A stretch of DNA of 37,129 nt from Rhodococcus yananensis (GCF_020515525.1 NZ_JAIYEP010000043.1:1-37129); one strand, 5' to 3'; positions 24,598 to 32,896 are shown, counted from the stretch's first letter. Numbers and translations are program-made. Notes: generated by a model from the letters alone, not told the origin.

Positions 24598-26385
24598 ATG
24601 CTCCGATCCGGTTCGCGTTCCACTGCGCCGGTGTCGTGGTCGCTGCGCAGTGCTGTTCCGGCCCTGTGGTCGCTCATGCTGACCGTGATGCTGCTCGGCC
24701 CCCTGCTCACGTCCCGCGGATACCTGTTGCTGCGGGACGCGGTGAGCACACCGCGGTCCCATCCGACGGATTCGGCGTTGGGGCTGACCGACGCGGCGGC
24801 CCGCGCCGTCCCGCAGGACGCTGCCCTGGCGTGGCTGTCGACGGTCGTCGACGGTGGTGTCGCGGTCATCGCGATCCTGACGCTGTCGGTGTGGGCGGCG
24901 GGGTGCGGCGCGGCGCGGCTCGTCGCGGTGCTGCTGCCGACGGCGGGAACCCCGGCTCGGTTGGTCGCCGTCACCGTCGCGATCTGGAACCCGTACGTCA
25001 CGGAACGTCTCCTGCAGGGGCACTGGAGCCTGCTCGCCGGGTACGCGGCGCTGCCGTGGACGGTGTGCGCGGCCACCGCGATCCGGCGGGGTGATCACCG
25101 CGGCTGGTGGTGGCTCGCGTTGTGCCTGGCGGCGGCAGGTCTCACCCCCACCGGCGCGCTGCTGGCCGCGGTGACCGCGCTCGCCGTGCTCGTCGCCCCC
25201 GGCGGAGTCCCGCGGCGGGCAGCCCGGACGGCGGGGGCGTTCGTGTCGGCGGTGGTGGCGTCGTCGCCGTGGATCGTCGCCACGATCCTCGCCGGTGGCG
25301 GCACCGACGCGGACCCGGCCGGGGTGCGGGCGTTCGCGGCCCGCGCCGAACCGGGGCTCTGCACCCTCGGGTCCCTCGCGGGTCTCGGCGGGATCTGGAA
25401 CGGTGACGCCGTGCCGGCGTCCCGCAGCACCGGGTGGGCCCTCGTCGGCACCGCGCTGTTGCTGATCGTCGTGGTGTGCGGGTTGCCGCAACTGTGGCGG
25501 CGACGCCGCAACCCGGTGCTCGGTGCCGTCGCCGTGCTCGCGGCGGTGGCGATCGCGGGGCCCGCACTCGGCGCGACCGGCCCCGGGCTGGCACTCGGCG
25601 AATGGGCGATGACGTACGTGCCCGGTTCCGGTCTGCTGCGCGACACCCAGAAGTGGGTGGCGTGGGCGATGCCGCTGTACGTGCTGGCCGCGGCCGCGGG
25701 GATCGGGGCGGTCCGGCACCGCGCCCGGTCGTCGATGCCCGTGCGCGCCGACGCCGGATGGGCGGTCGCGGCGATCCTCGCGGTACTCGTGGCGCTGCCC
25801 GATGCGGCCTGGGGGGTGGGCGGGCGGGTCACGCCGGTGCAGTACCCGGCGGCGTGGGGCACGGTCGCGGAGATCGTCGACACGCAATCCGGTGACGTCG
25901 CGGTGCTGCCCGCCGGGATGTTCCGGCGGTTCGCCTTCAGCGGGCCCGCACCGGTCCTCGATCCGGCACCGCGGATGTTGCGCGCCGATGTGCTGCAGAC
26001 CGGCACGCTCGTCGTCGCGGGTGGAACCGTCGACGGTGAGGGCGGCCGGGCCCGCGAGGTCGAGGAACTACTGCTCGCCGGCGCCGACCCGTCGGAACTC
26101 GCCGCCCGCGGTGTCGGCTGGGTACTCGTCGAACACGGCACCCCCGGTGATCTCGGGGATTCGCGGCGCACCCTCGAACTGCTCGATCCGGTCTTCGAGG
26201 ACGGGTCGCTCGGTCTGTACCGGGTCGACGGGCCGTGGGTGCGGGAGTCCCCACCGCGCGGTCCCGCGGTCGCCGCGCACCTGCTGTGGCTGCTACTGCT
26301 GGCCGGTGGTGCCGCCGGCGCGCTCCTGCCCCGCCGACGTCAGGGGCGCCCGCCGGTGCTCGGCGCCGCGCGGGAACAACCCTGA
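24598..26385 (+). CDS. Polytopic membrane protein (MmpA/Rv0226c-like, GT-C-like)
   Basis: A 595-residue protein with about ten or more hydrophobic helices in the first 420 residues and a mainly soluble section (about 420-555) before a final helix (about 560-580). The layout, with an aromatic- and Gly-rich loop IWNPYVTERLLQGHWSLLAGYAALPW, resembles GT-C glycosyltransferase-fold proteins but I see no definite catalytic motif. It corresponds in context to M. tuberculosis Rv0226c; corynebacterial MmpA, needed for efficient surface transport of trehalose lipids, is my best family match from memory. Start at ATG 24598 follows a leaderless promoter. Its last 93 bases overlap the opposing glycosyltransferase gene. 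Moderately sure of the family, unsure of function. Confidence 0.75.
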   Translation: MLRSGSRSTAPVSWSLRSAVPALWSLMLTVMLLGPLLTSRGYLLLRDAVSTPRSHPTDSALGLTDAAARAVPQDAALAWLSTVVDGGVAVIAILTLSVWAAGCGAARLVAVLLPTAGTPARLVAVTVAIWNPYVTERLLQGHWSLLAGYAALPWTVCAATAIRRGDHRGWWWLALCLAAAGLTPTGALLAAVTALAVLVAPGGVPRRAARTAGAFVSAVVASSPWIVATILAGGGTDADPAGVRAFAARAEPGLCTLGSLAGLGGIWNGDAVPASRSTGWALVGTALLLIVVVCGLPQLWRRRRNPVLGAVAVLAAVAIAGPALGATGPGLALGEWAMTYVPGSGLLRDTQKWVAWAMPLYVLAAAAGIGAVRHRARSSMPVRADAGWAVAAILAVLVALPDAAWGVGGRVTPVQYPAAWGTVAEIVDTQSGDVAVLPAGMFRRFAFSGPAPVLDPAPRMLRADVLQTGTLVVAGGTVDGEGGRAREVEELLLAGADPSELAARGVGWVLVEHGTPGDLGDSRRTLELLDPVFEDGSLGLYRVDGPWVRESPPRGPAVAAHLLWLLLLAGGAAGALLPRRRQGRPPVLGAAREQP

Positions 26386-27525
26386 CACACGGTGTCCCCC
26401 CACGGTCGCGGCGAGCACGTCGAACACCCCGTCGCCGGTGGCCTCCCACGAGAACTCCCCCGCCCGTACCTGTGCCTTCGCGCCGAGTTCGGCGCGGCGA
26501 TCGGTGTCGGCGAGCAGTTCGGCGACGGCGGCGGTCAGTTCGGCGGGCGAGTCGACGAGTGTGCCGGTGACACCGTCGATGATCGAATCGGTCAGTCCCT
26601 TCGAGCTGCGGTAACCGATGGTCGGGACGCCGTGCTGCGCGGCCTCGATCACCGCGAGCCCCCAGCCTTCCTTGCGGGACGGCATCACGTGCAACCAGGC
26701 CCGCGACAGCAGGAGGTGCTTGCGTTCCTCCGGGACGTGCCCGTGAAAGGTGACGGCGTCGCCGATGCCGAGTTCGGTGGCGAAGTCCCGCAGGTTCTGC
26801 TCCCACCAGCCGCCGCCGATGACGTCGAGGTGCAGTCCCGGGATGCGTTCGCGCAGCGCGGCGACCGCGGACAGTGCGTCCTCGATCTGCTTGTGCGGCA
26901 CGAGCCGCGACAGCACGCACACGCTGGGATGGGCGGTGCGGGTGTGGTCCCCACCTGCTTCCACGGCGGCGGGCAGTGCGTCCGCGCCGTTCCGGACCAC
27001 CGCGATGCGGTCGTGGTCGACACCGAGCCCGCGGAGTTCGTCGGCGGACGGCAACGACACGGTCAGGTACTGGTTGCGTCGGTGCACCCTCGGGGAGAGC
27101 TTCGATTCGATCCACCAGCCGAGCTTGGCCATCCCGCGTCCGGCGACGGGCCATTGTTCGCGGTGGCAGTGGTGCACCAGGACCGTCACGGGTGCTCCGG
27201 TGACGAGCCGCGCGAAGAACGGGATGCCGTTCTGGGTGTCGATGATCGCGTCGGGGCGTACGTCCTTCAACGGCCCGAATCCGAAGCGGCCGGCGGCGAG
27301 GGCGGCGAGGGCCCGCGGGTAGACGCCGAGGCGGCCGCCCCCGCGGCTGATGTCGATGCCGCCCCGCCGGTCGCGGCGTGCCGCGCCCGGGTACGACGCG
27401 GTACGCAGGGTGACCTTGATGCCGCGGGCGGCGAGACGGGCGCCGACCTGCTCGAGGTACCGCTCGCTTCCACCTCCCTGCGGATGCCCGCTGTCACGCC
27501 AGCAGAGCAGCAGAACCTCCCGCAC
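26293..27525 (-). CDS. GT4-family glycosyltransferase (Rv0225-like)
   Basis: A 410-residue GT-B-fold glycosyltransferase. The N-terminal domain carries the glycine-rich acceptor loop (WRDSGHPQGGGSERYLEQVG), the C-terminal domain the donor-binding EX7E motif EGWGLAVIEA (E286 and E294) followed by GVPTIGYRSSKGLTDSI. It would transfer a sugar from an NDP- or GDP-sugar in the cytoplasm; acceptor and sugar are not readable. Its M. tuberculosis counterpart lies in the same cluster (Rv0225). Linked to a flippase and lipoglycan genes, a role in making a lipid-linked sugar is plausible. GTG 27525 is the likely start; a G-run upstream is a weak ribosome site. The C-terminus overlaps the neighbouring gene by 93 bases and looks less conserved. 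Confidence 0.88.
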   Translation of the reverse strand: MREVLLLCWRDSGHPQGGGSERYLEQVGARLAARGIKVTLRTASYPGAARRDRRGGIDISRGGGRLGVYPRALAALAAGRFGFGPLKDVRPDAIIDTQNGIPFFARLVTGAPVTVLVHHCHREQWPVAGRGMAKLGWWIESKLSPRVHRRNQYLTVSLPSADELRGLGVDHDRIAVVRNGADALPAAVEAGGDHTRTAHPSVCVLSRLVPHKQIEDALSAVAALRERIPGLHLDVIGGGWWEQNLRDFATELGIGDAVTFHGHVPEERKHLLLSRAWLHVMPSRKEGWGLAVIEAAQHGVPTIGYRSSKGLTDSIIDGVTGTLVDSPAELTAAVAELLADTDRRAELGAKAQVRAGEFSWEATGDGVFDVLAATVGGHRVSGLFPRGAEHRRAPLTSAGQERAGGTTGQQ

Positions 27526-27638
27526 GCGGTGACCCCCCGTAGTAGTGCAGACGCCCGACCCGGGCGCGGTGTACGAACTCGCGGTGTACGAACTTCAGGG
27601 ACACCCTAGCGGGTTCCGCGGCACGACAGTGCGGCCAC

Positions 27639-27652
27639 TACCCTGGTGCGAC
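27639..27652 (+). promoter_or_regulatory. Putative near-leaderless promoter (-10 TACCCT)
   Basis: TACCCT (27639-27644) ends eight bases before GTG 27653, with no ribosome site. This fits a leaderless or very short leader mRNA for the methyltransferase. Confidence 0.4.
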
Positions 27653-28432
27653 GTGCCTCCCACCACCGATTCCCGCGTGACCCGACCGTTCGAGCGGCGC
27701 GCGACGCTGCGGCGTTCCGTCGGCCTGCTCGGCAGCTTCCGGTTCGAGCAGACCGCCCCGGACCGGTTCTACGGGGGGTTGGCCGAGGACACCGTCGAAC
27801 TCGTCGGCGACCTGTATCGCGGGCTGACCGGCGACGGGCTGTCCGGAACCACCGTCGTCGACGTCGGGGGCGGTCCCGGCTACTTCGCGGACGCGTTCGC
27901 CGGGGCCGGTTCCCGATACGTGCCGATCGAACCCGATCCGTCGGAGATGCACGCGGCGGGTCTGCGGGTCGGCGGGTCGATCCGCGGCTCCGGTCTCGCG
28001 TTGCCGCTGCGCACCGGGTCGGTGGACGTGTGTCTGTCCTCGAATGTGGCCGAGCACGTGCCGCGGCCGTGGGTGATGGGTGACGAGATGCTGCGGGTCA
28101 CCCGGCCCGGCGGCCTGACGGTGCTCTCGTACACGCTGTGGTGGGGTCCGTTCGGTGGGCACGAGACCGGCCCCTGGCACGCGTTCGGCGGCGAATACGC
28201 GGCGCGGCGGTACACCCGCAAGCACGGGCACGAACCGAAGAACCGGTACGGGCGATCCCTGTTCGCGGTGGGGTGCGCCGAGGGGCTCGAGTGGGCGCGG
28301 TCCACACCGCACGGCGAGTTGGTCGCCGCGTTCCCCCGCTACCATCCGCGGTGGGCGTGGTGGCTCGTGGATGTACCCGTGGTGCGGGAATTCCTGGTCA
28401 GCAATCTGGTTCTGGTGCTGCGCCGAACCTGA
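27653..28432 (+). CDS. mtrP: SAM-dependent methyltransferase (MtrP/Rv0224c-like)
   Basis: A 259-residue class I methyltransferase. Motif I is VVDVGGGPGYFADAF (68-82), followed by an acidic ribose-binding region (YVPIEPDPSEMHAAG) and the motif-IV stretch SVDVCLSSNVAEHV. It ends with WWLVDVPVVREFLVSNLVLVL, a hydrophobic C-terminus that may touch the membrane. In Corynebacterineae the homologue in this cluster (M. tuberculosis Rv0224c, corynebacterial MtrP) is required for optimal transport of trehalose mycolates; the assignment rests on context plus length (Mtb about 254). GTG 27653 is chosen from the promoter position and homologue length. The true substrate remains unknown. Confidence 0.82.
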   Translation: MPPTTDSRVTRPFERRATLRRSVGLLGSFRFEQTAPDRFYGGLAEDTVELVGDLYRGLTGDGLSGTTVVDVGGGPGYFADAFAGAGSRYVPIEPDPSEMHAAGLRVGGSIRGSGLALPLRTGSVDVCLSSNVAEHVPRPWVMGDEMLRVTRPGGLTVLSYTLWWGPFGGHETGPWHAFGGEYAARRYTRKHGHEPKNRYGRSLFAVGCAEGLEWARSTPHGELVAAFPRYHPRWAWWLVDVPVVREFLVSNLVLVLRRT

Positions 28433-28498
28433 CCGGGCAGCTCACGACCTGTCCCGGATCACAGCGCGACGGCCCCGTCGTCGCGGTCGGAAATCGCC

Positions 28499-28511
28499 TA
28501 CTGTCGGAGCC
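28499..28511 (+). promoter_or_regulatory. Putative leaderless promoter (-10 TACTGT)
   Basis: TACTGT (28499-28504) is followed by seven bases and ATG 28512. No ribosome site is seen, which is the leaderless pattern. Confidence 0.45.
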
Positions 28512-29402
28512 ATGACCGCACTGGCCCTGGACGTCGGCGGCACGAAGTTCGCCGCCGCGATCGTCGCCGACGACGGCACTCCCGTCGACGCGAGAACCGT
28601 TCCCGTCCCCACCGTCGGTGTGTGGGATGCGTGCGCCGCGTTGCTGCGTCGGGTCGCCGGTGATCTGACGATCGACGCCGTGGGGATCGCCGCGGCCGGG
28701 CCCGTCGACATCCGGGACGGCACGGTCGCGCCGATCAACATCGCCGAGTGGGCGGGCGGGTTCCCTCTCGCCGGTTCGGTGCATGCGATGTTCCCGCGGG
28801 CCCGGGTGACGGTGGCGATGGACGGTGCCGCCGCGACGCTCGCCGAGCAGCGGCTCGGGGCCGGCCGCGGCACCCCCGACCTTCTCGGGGTGGTGCTGGG
28901 CACCGGGATCGGTGGGGGACTCGTGTACGGCGGGCACCTCGCGCCCGGTCGCACCGGCAACGCCGGGCACATCGGGCACATCGTGTCCGCATACGGCGTC
29001 GAGGTGTGCTCGTGCGGTGGGGTCGGCTGCATCGAGACGGTCGCGAGCGGTCCCGCGGCGGTGCGGTGGGCCCGCGCCCACGGCTGGACCGGATCCGACG
29101 GCGCCGCGCTCGCCGCGGACGCGGGGAACGGCAGCGGTGTCGCCGCGGCGGCGCTGGAACGCGCGGGCACCGCGCTCGGGCAGGTCATCGCGTCCGCGGC
29201 GGCACTGGTGGACGTGGGTCTGGTGGTGGTCGGCGGAGGATTCGCGCAGTCCGGGACCGCCCTGTGGCGGCCCATGCTGGCGTCCGCCGCGCGGCACGCA
29301 CGCCTCGGGTTCGTGCGGGAACTGCGGATCGCCCCGGCGGAGCTCGGTGAATGGGGCACCCTCGTCGGCGCCGCGCAACTCACGCAGATCACGACTGGGT
29401 AA
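28512..29402 (+). CDS. ROK-family sugar kinase
   Basis: A 296-residue ROK (repressor/ORF/kinase) protein without a DNA-binding domain, thus a likely sugar kinase such as glucokinase. Motifs: phosphate-binding LALDVGGTKFAAAIV (D7-K12), catalytic-region VAMDGAAATLAEQRLG (aspartate kept, but the usual ND is MD), GTGIGGGLVYGG, and the zinc motif GHIGHI...CSCGGVGCIE with C-x-C-G-x2-G-C-x-E. ATG 28512 directly follows a leaderless promoter. Substrate (glucose, N-acetylmannosamine or other) cannot be told. It lies downstream of the mtrP-like gene after 79 bases and is followed by the CBS gene. Confidence 0.88.
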   Translation: MTALALDVGGTKFAAAIVADDGTPVDARTVPVPTVGVWDACAALLRRVAGDLTIDAVGIAAAGPVDIRDGTVAPINIAEWAGGFPLAGSVHAMFPRARVTVAMDGAAATLAEQRLGAGRGTPDLLGVVLGTGIGGGLVYGGHLAPGRTGNAGHIGHIVSAYGVEVCSCGGVGCIETVASGPAAVRWARAHGWTGSDGAALAADAGNGSGVAAAALERAGTALGQVIASAAALVDVGLVVVGGGFAQSGTALWRPMLASAARHARLGFVRELRIAPAELGEWGTLVGAAQLTQITTG

Positions 29403-29481
29403 CCAACAGCGGTTCTGCGGGTGCGGCTGCCCTACCCTGACTGGACCAGCCTGCCCCAGCTGTACGGATCGGTGGTATCCC

Positions 29482-29910
29482 ATGCGGATTGCCGAGATTT
29501 TGCGGAACAAGGGTGCGGCCGTGCAGACGGTCCCACCCTCGACGACAGTGTGCGAGCTGATCGGAGACTTCGCGCGCCACAACATCGGTGCGGTGGTGGT
29601 CGTCGACGCGGGCACCGTCGTCGGGATCGTCACGGAGCGCGACATCGTGCGGAAACTGCACGAGCGCGGCCCGTCCGTGCTGGTCGCGAAGGCCGACGAG
29701 ATCATGACCGGTGCTGTCGCGACGTGCCTGCCCACCGACACCGTCGACAGCCTCGCCGCGACGATGACCGAGCGGCGCATCCGGCACCTGCCGGTGGTCG
29801 TCGAGGACCGGCTCGTCGGGATCGTCAGCATCGGCGACGTCGTCAAGAGCCGTATCGACGAGTTGCAGAGCGAACGGGATCAGCTCGAGTCCTACATCGC
29901 GCGCGGCTGA
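29482..29910 (+). CDS. CBS-pair domain protein
   Basis: A 142-residue protein formed of two CBS motifs: residues 1-60 (AEILRNKG...NIGAVVVVDAGTVVGIVTERDIV) and 70-130 (ADEIMTGAVATCLPTDTV...RIRHLPVVVEDRLVGIVSIGDVV). CBS pairs bind adenosyl nucleotides such as AMP or ATP and regulate partners; stand-alone examples occur in actinobacteria as hypoxia or energy-status proteins. No fused effector domain exists here. ATG 29482 has only a weak upstream ribosome site; a -10-like TACCCT lies near 29432-29437. The stop codon sits in the first unit of a 17-base tandem duplication. Confidence 0.88.
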   Translation: MRIAEILRNKGAAVQTVPPSTTVCELIGDFARHNIGAVVVVDAGTVVGIVTERDIVRKLHERGPSVLVAKADEIMTGAVATCLPTDTVDSLAATMTERRIRHLPVVVEDRLVGIVSIGDVVKSRIDELQSERDQLESYIARG

Positions 29911-29928
29911 CCATCGCGCGCGGCCGAC
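29895..29928. repeat. 17-bp tandem duplication at the CBS gene stop
   Basis: Two adjacent 17-base units (CATCGCGCGCGGCTGAC and CATCGCGCGCGGCCGAC) differ at one position. That position is the T of the TGA stop in the first unit and a C in the second. Confidence 0.8.
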
Positions 29929-29941
29929 CCCCGCCCGGCCG

Positions 29942-30361
29942 TCAGTCGGTCGGTCGCGGCCCGGTGACGTCGCTCTGCCCGTCGTCGCTCTGCCCGTCGT
30001 CGCTCTGCCCGTCGTCGTGGGCGCCGGGCCGGTCGAGCACGCTCACGCTCATCCCGTACGGCAGGAACCGCACCGACCTGCGCGGATCCGTGTTGCCCTT
30101 GAGAGCGCGCAGTGCATCGAGTTCGGTGGCGTACACCTGGTCGACGCGTGCGACGCCGGCGGAGTCGGTCGTGTACACCACCCACGCTCCGTCACCGCTC
30201 TCCCCTGCGGTGGCCGGTCGGGGTTCGGGTTGCGCGCGGGTCGCGGGCGCGTCCAGGAAAGCGAGGAAGCGGTCGCGCAGATCCCGCAGTTCCTCCCCGG
30301 CTTCCCGCACGACCCGGTCGAGATCGTCGGGGTCGAATCCGAACGGGTTGTTCTCGGCCAT
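29942..30361 (-). CDS. Hypothetical protein with DDGQS repeats
   Basis: A 139-residue soluble acidic protein I cannot place in a family. The N-terminus (MAENNPFGFDPDDLDRVVREAGEELRDLRDRFLAFL) is predicted to form an amphipathic, possibly coiled helix; the middle (about 59-106) looks like a small folded beta domain (GAWVVYTTDSAGVARVDQVYATELDALRALKG); the C-terminus holds three DDGQS units. GGAG lies five bases before ATG 30361, supporting the start. The opening NPFGFDP..LDR motif occurs at the N-terminus of several small actinobacterial proteins. No signal peptide or membrane helix is seen. It is convergent with the CBS gene and divergent from the kinase operon. Confidence 0.75.
   Translation of the reverse strand: MAENNPFGFDPDDLDRVVREAGEELRDLRDRFLAFLDAPATRAQPEPRPATAGESGDGAWVVYTTDSAGVARVDQVYATELDALRALKGNTDPRRSVRFLPYGMSVSVLDRPGAHDDGQSDDGQSDDGQSDVTGPRPTD
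29969..30013. repeat. 15-bp tandem repeat, 3 perfect copies
   Basis: Three identical units of GTCGCTCTGCCCGTC lie head to tail and encode the DDGQS repeats near the end of the hypothetical protein (minus strand). Perfect identity suggests recent expansion; a 15-base unit keeps the frame. Confidence 0.9.
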
Positions 30362-30470
30362 GTCCGCTCCTGACGCTCCGTGCGCTGTGCCGGTCCGTCC
30401 CTCCAGTGTGGCGGTCCCGGCCGGTGCGCGCCACGATCCCGCGGGCGATCACCCGCCCCTTTCAATAAGC

Positions 30471-30484
30471 TGAAACGTGTTCTA
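30471..30484. promoter_or_regulatory. Putative KstR operator
   Basis: TGAAACGTGTTCTA fits TNNAACNNGTTNNA, the published KstR (TetR-family sterol regulator) consensus, at every fixed position. It overlaps a possible -10 TAGTGT (30483-30488) with TTCAAT (30461-30466) as -35, 60 bases before the kinase start, so a bound repressor would block the promoter. Confidence 0.65.
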
Positions 30485-30544
30485 GTGTGAGCGTGCCGAT
30501 GTGACCCGGCACACGAACGGCGACACACGAGGGAGGGTCTTGTC

Positions 30545-31666
30545 GTGACGATCGACCCGGACGCCACCGACCACGGCGAGGTCGCCCGCCCGCACGACTC
30601 CCGACGCGACCCGGCCGCCGTGCGCACCGGGCTGCAACGCTGGCTCGCCGGGCGCGTCCCCGACCCCGTCGTCGGTGACGTCCACATCCCCGAATCCAAC
30701 GGCATGTCCAGCGAGACGCTGCTGTTCGACGCCCGCTGGGACGGTGCCGACCACCGGCTCGTCGCCCGCGTCGCTCCCGTCGACAGCGCGGTGCCCGTGT
30801 TCCCCCGCTACGACCTCGACGCCCAGGCCCGCGTCATGCGCGCCGTCGCCGACACCACCGCCGTGCCCGTCCCCCACGTCCACTGGTCCGAGACCGACCC
30901 GTCCGCGCTCGGCAGCCCCTTCCTCGTCATGTCGCGTATCGACGGTCTCGTACCGCCCGACGTGATGCCCTACAACTTCGGGTCGTGGGTCAGCGACGCC
31001 ACCGACGAGCAACGCGCCACCATGCAGGCCACCGCGGTCGACGTGCTCGCGCAGATCCACACCGTCGACCCCGCGGCCGCCGGACTCGACACCCCGCCCA
31101 CCGCCGGCGACGCGATCCGCGCCCACATCGCGGCGCAACGCGGCTACTACGAGTGGACCACCCGCACCGGACCGCGGTCCCCGCTGATCGAACGCGCCTT
31201 CACGTGGCTCGACGAGCACGCCCCGGACGACCCGAACCCGGCGGTACTGTGCTGGGGCGACGCCCGCATCGGCAACATCCTGTTCGACGACTTCCGGCCC
31301 GCGGGGGTCCTCGACTGGGAACTCGCCACCGCGGGTGCCCGCGAGATGGATCTCGCCTGGATGATCTTCCTGCACCGGTTCTTCGAGGACATCGCGACCA
31401 CCGCCGGGCTTCCCGGGCTACCCGGATTCCTGCGTCGCGACGACCTCACCGACGCCTACGCCCTCCGTTCGGGTCACGCACCGGAGCACCTCGACTTCCA
31501 CACCTGCTACGCGGCGGTACAGCACGCGATCATCATGCTGCGCATCGCCACCCGCGCCGTGCACTACGGGCAGTCCGAGCAACCGGACGACCCCGATTCG
31601 ATGATCATGCACCGCGCGACCCTCGAAGCGATGCTCGACGGCACCTACTGGAAGGCCCTGACGTGA
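30545..31666 (+). CDS. Phosphotransferase family protein (APH-like kinase)
   Basis: A 373-residue protein-kinase-fold phosphotransferase of the aminoglycoside phosphotransferase (APH) superfamily. The catalytic loop is LCWGDARIGNILFDD (D239, N244), with tryptophan-glycine in place of the usual histidine-glycine, and the metal motif is VLDWELATAGAREMDLAW (D257). This WGD form is typical of kinases found beside or fused to acyl-CoA dehydrogenases (ACAD10/11-like), some of which phosphorylate hydroxyacyl-CoA. An antibiotic-resistance role is therefore unlikely. GTG 30545 is supported by GAGGGAGGG about 8 bases upstream. It is the first gene of an apparent operon behind a KstR-type operator; its stop overlaps the next start (GTGA). 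Confidence 0.85.
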   Translation: MTIDPDATDHGEVARPHDSRRDPAAVRTGLQRWLAGRVPDPVVGDVHIPESNGMSSETLLFDARWDGADHRLVARVAPVDSAVPVFPRYDLDAQARVMRAVADTTAVPVPHVHWSETDPSALGSPFLVMSRIDGLVPPDVMPYNFGSWVSDATDEQRATMQATAVDVLAQIHTVDPAAAGLDTPPTAGDAIRAHIAAQRGYYEWTTRTGPRSPLIERAFTWLDEHAPDDPNPAVLCWGDARIGNILFDDFRPAGVLDWELATAGAREMDLAWMIFLHRFFEDIATTAGLPGLPGFLRRDDLTDAYALRSGHAPEHLDFHTCYAAVQHAIIMLRIATRAVHYGQSEQPDDPDSMIMHRATLEAMLDGTYWKALT

Positions 31667-32856
31667 CGGTCGAACCGCGCGGATCGCTGTCGCCGCTGGA
31701 CGACTACCCGGTGCACCAGACCGCCGAGCCGATCCGGCGGGTGGCGACCTCCGACCGGAACTTCTACGACCGCTACTACTTCAACTGCTATCCGTCCGAC
31801 ACCACCGACCTGTTCCTCGTCGTCGGACTCGGGCAGTACCCGAACCTCGGTGTGTGCGACGGGTTCGCCGTGCTGCGCCGCGGCGACGACCACATCGTGG
31901 TACGCGCGTCCAAGGCCCTCGGCCGCGACCGCACCGACACCTCGGTGGGTCCGTTGCGTATCGAGGTCCTCGAGGGGTTGCACCGCCTACGGGTGGTCCT
32001 CGAACCCGGACATCCCGACACCGCCGATCTGTCCTTCGACCTCACCTTCGAGGGTGACGTCCCGGCGACGGAGGAGGATCCGCAGAAACTGCGGCAACTC
32101 GAACGCGTCGTCATGGACACCTCCCGGTTCGTGCAGTCCGGAACGTGGTCGGGCAGCCTGACGGTCGACGGGCGGAGCCGCGACGTGGATCCCGTCGTGT
32201 GGCGCGGGAACCGCGACCGTTCGTGGGGGGTACGTCCGGTCGGTGAACCCGAACCGGCGGGTCGTCGCGCAGCGGACGGCACACCCGGATTCTTCTGGAT
32301 CTACTCGGTGATGCAGTTCGGCGCCGACACCATCGTCGTCATCGTGCAGGAGGACGACGCGGGTCGCCGACTGCTCGAGGAGGCCATCCGGATCCGCCCC
32401 GACACCGACCCCGAGTGGCTGGGCCGGCCCGAGCACGAACTACGGTTCGCGCCGGGCACCCGCACCGTCACCGGCGCAACCCTCTCCTTCCACCGGCCCG
32501 GGCAGGATCCGACGGTCGTCGAATGCGAACTGCTGGTGGCGAACCTGCTGGCGATCGGCACCGGGTACGGACTCGAACCCGACTGGCGCCACGGCATGTG
32601 GCAGGGCGACCTCGTCGTGCAGTCGCTGCGCCGCGACACCCGCGAGATCGACCCGGCGATGCTGATGTTCTGCCCCACCGACCACCTGGCGAGGTTCCAC
32701 GTCGAGGGCACCGACGTCGTCGGCACCGGACTGTTCGAGGTCGCGGTGATCGGACCGCACCGTCGATACGGGTTCACCGGGTTCGTCGACACCCACGACA
32801 ACCCCGCGACCGACACGTCCACGGCCCGCCCGGACCGGCGCGGACCCACCCCCTGA
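31663..32856 (+). CDS. Conserved protein of unknown function (possibly lipocalin-like)
   Basis: A 397-residue protein without signal peptide or membrane helix that I do not recognise with confidence. It is rich in beta-strand sequence and has two similar-looking halves: residues about 20-180 (NFYDRYYFNCYPSDTTDLFLVVGLGQYPN and a WRGNRDRSWGVRP turn) and about 200-385 (FFWIYSVMQFGADTIVVIVQED; DWRHGMWQGDLVVQSLRRD). This resembles the AttH/CrtC hydroxyneurosporene-hydratase-like double lipocalin fold, a tentative call. GTG 31663 overlaps the kinase stop by four bases, so it is translationally coupled and probably acts with the kinase. The last 20 residues are low-complexity. The aldehyde dehydrogenase gene follows after 40 bases. 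Confidence 0.75.
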   Translation: MTVEPRGSLSPLDDYPVHQTAEPIRRVATSDRNFYDRYYFNCYPSDTTDLFLVVGLGQYPNLGVCDGFAVLRRGDDHIVVRASKALGRDRTDTSVGPLRIEVLEGLHRLRVVLEPGHPDTADLSFDLTFEGDVPATEEDPQKLRQLERVVMDTSRFVQSGTWSGSLTVDGRSRDVDPVVWRGNRDRSWGVRPVGEPEPAGRRAADGTPGFFWIYSVMQFGADTIVVIVQEDDAGRRLLEEAIRIRPDTDPEWLGRPEHELRFAPGTRTVTGATLSFHRPGQDPTVVECELLVANLLAIGTGYGLEPDWRHGMWQGDLVVQSLRRDTREIDPAMLMFCPTDHLARFHVEGTDVVGTGLFEVAVIGPHRRYGFTGFVDTHDNPATDTSTARPDRRGPTP

Positions 32857-32896
32857 CACACGCAGAAGTACCTCTCGACCGAGAAGGAAGGACGAC

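Noticed and set aside
30545-31666. An aminoglycoside resistance gene
   Set aside because: The WGD catalytic loop and the operon context fit lipid-linked phosphotransferases, not antibiotic-modifying APH enzymes.
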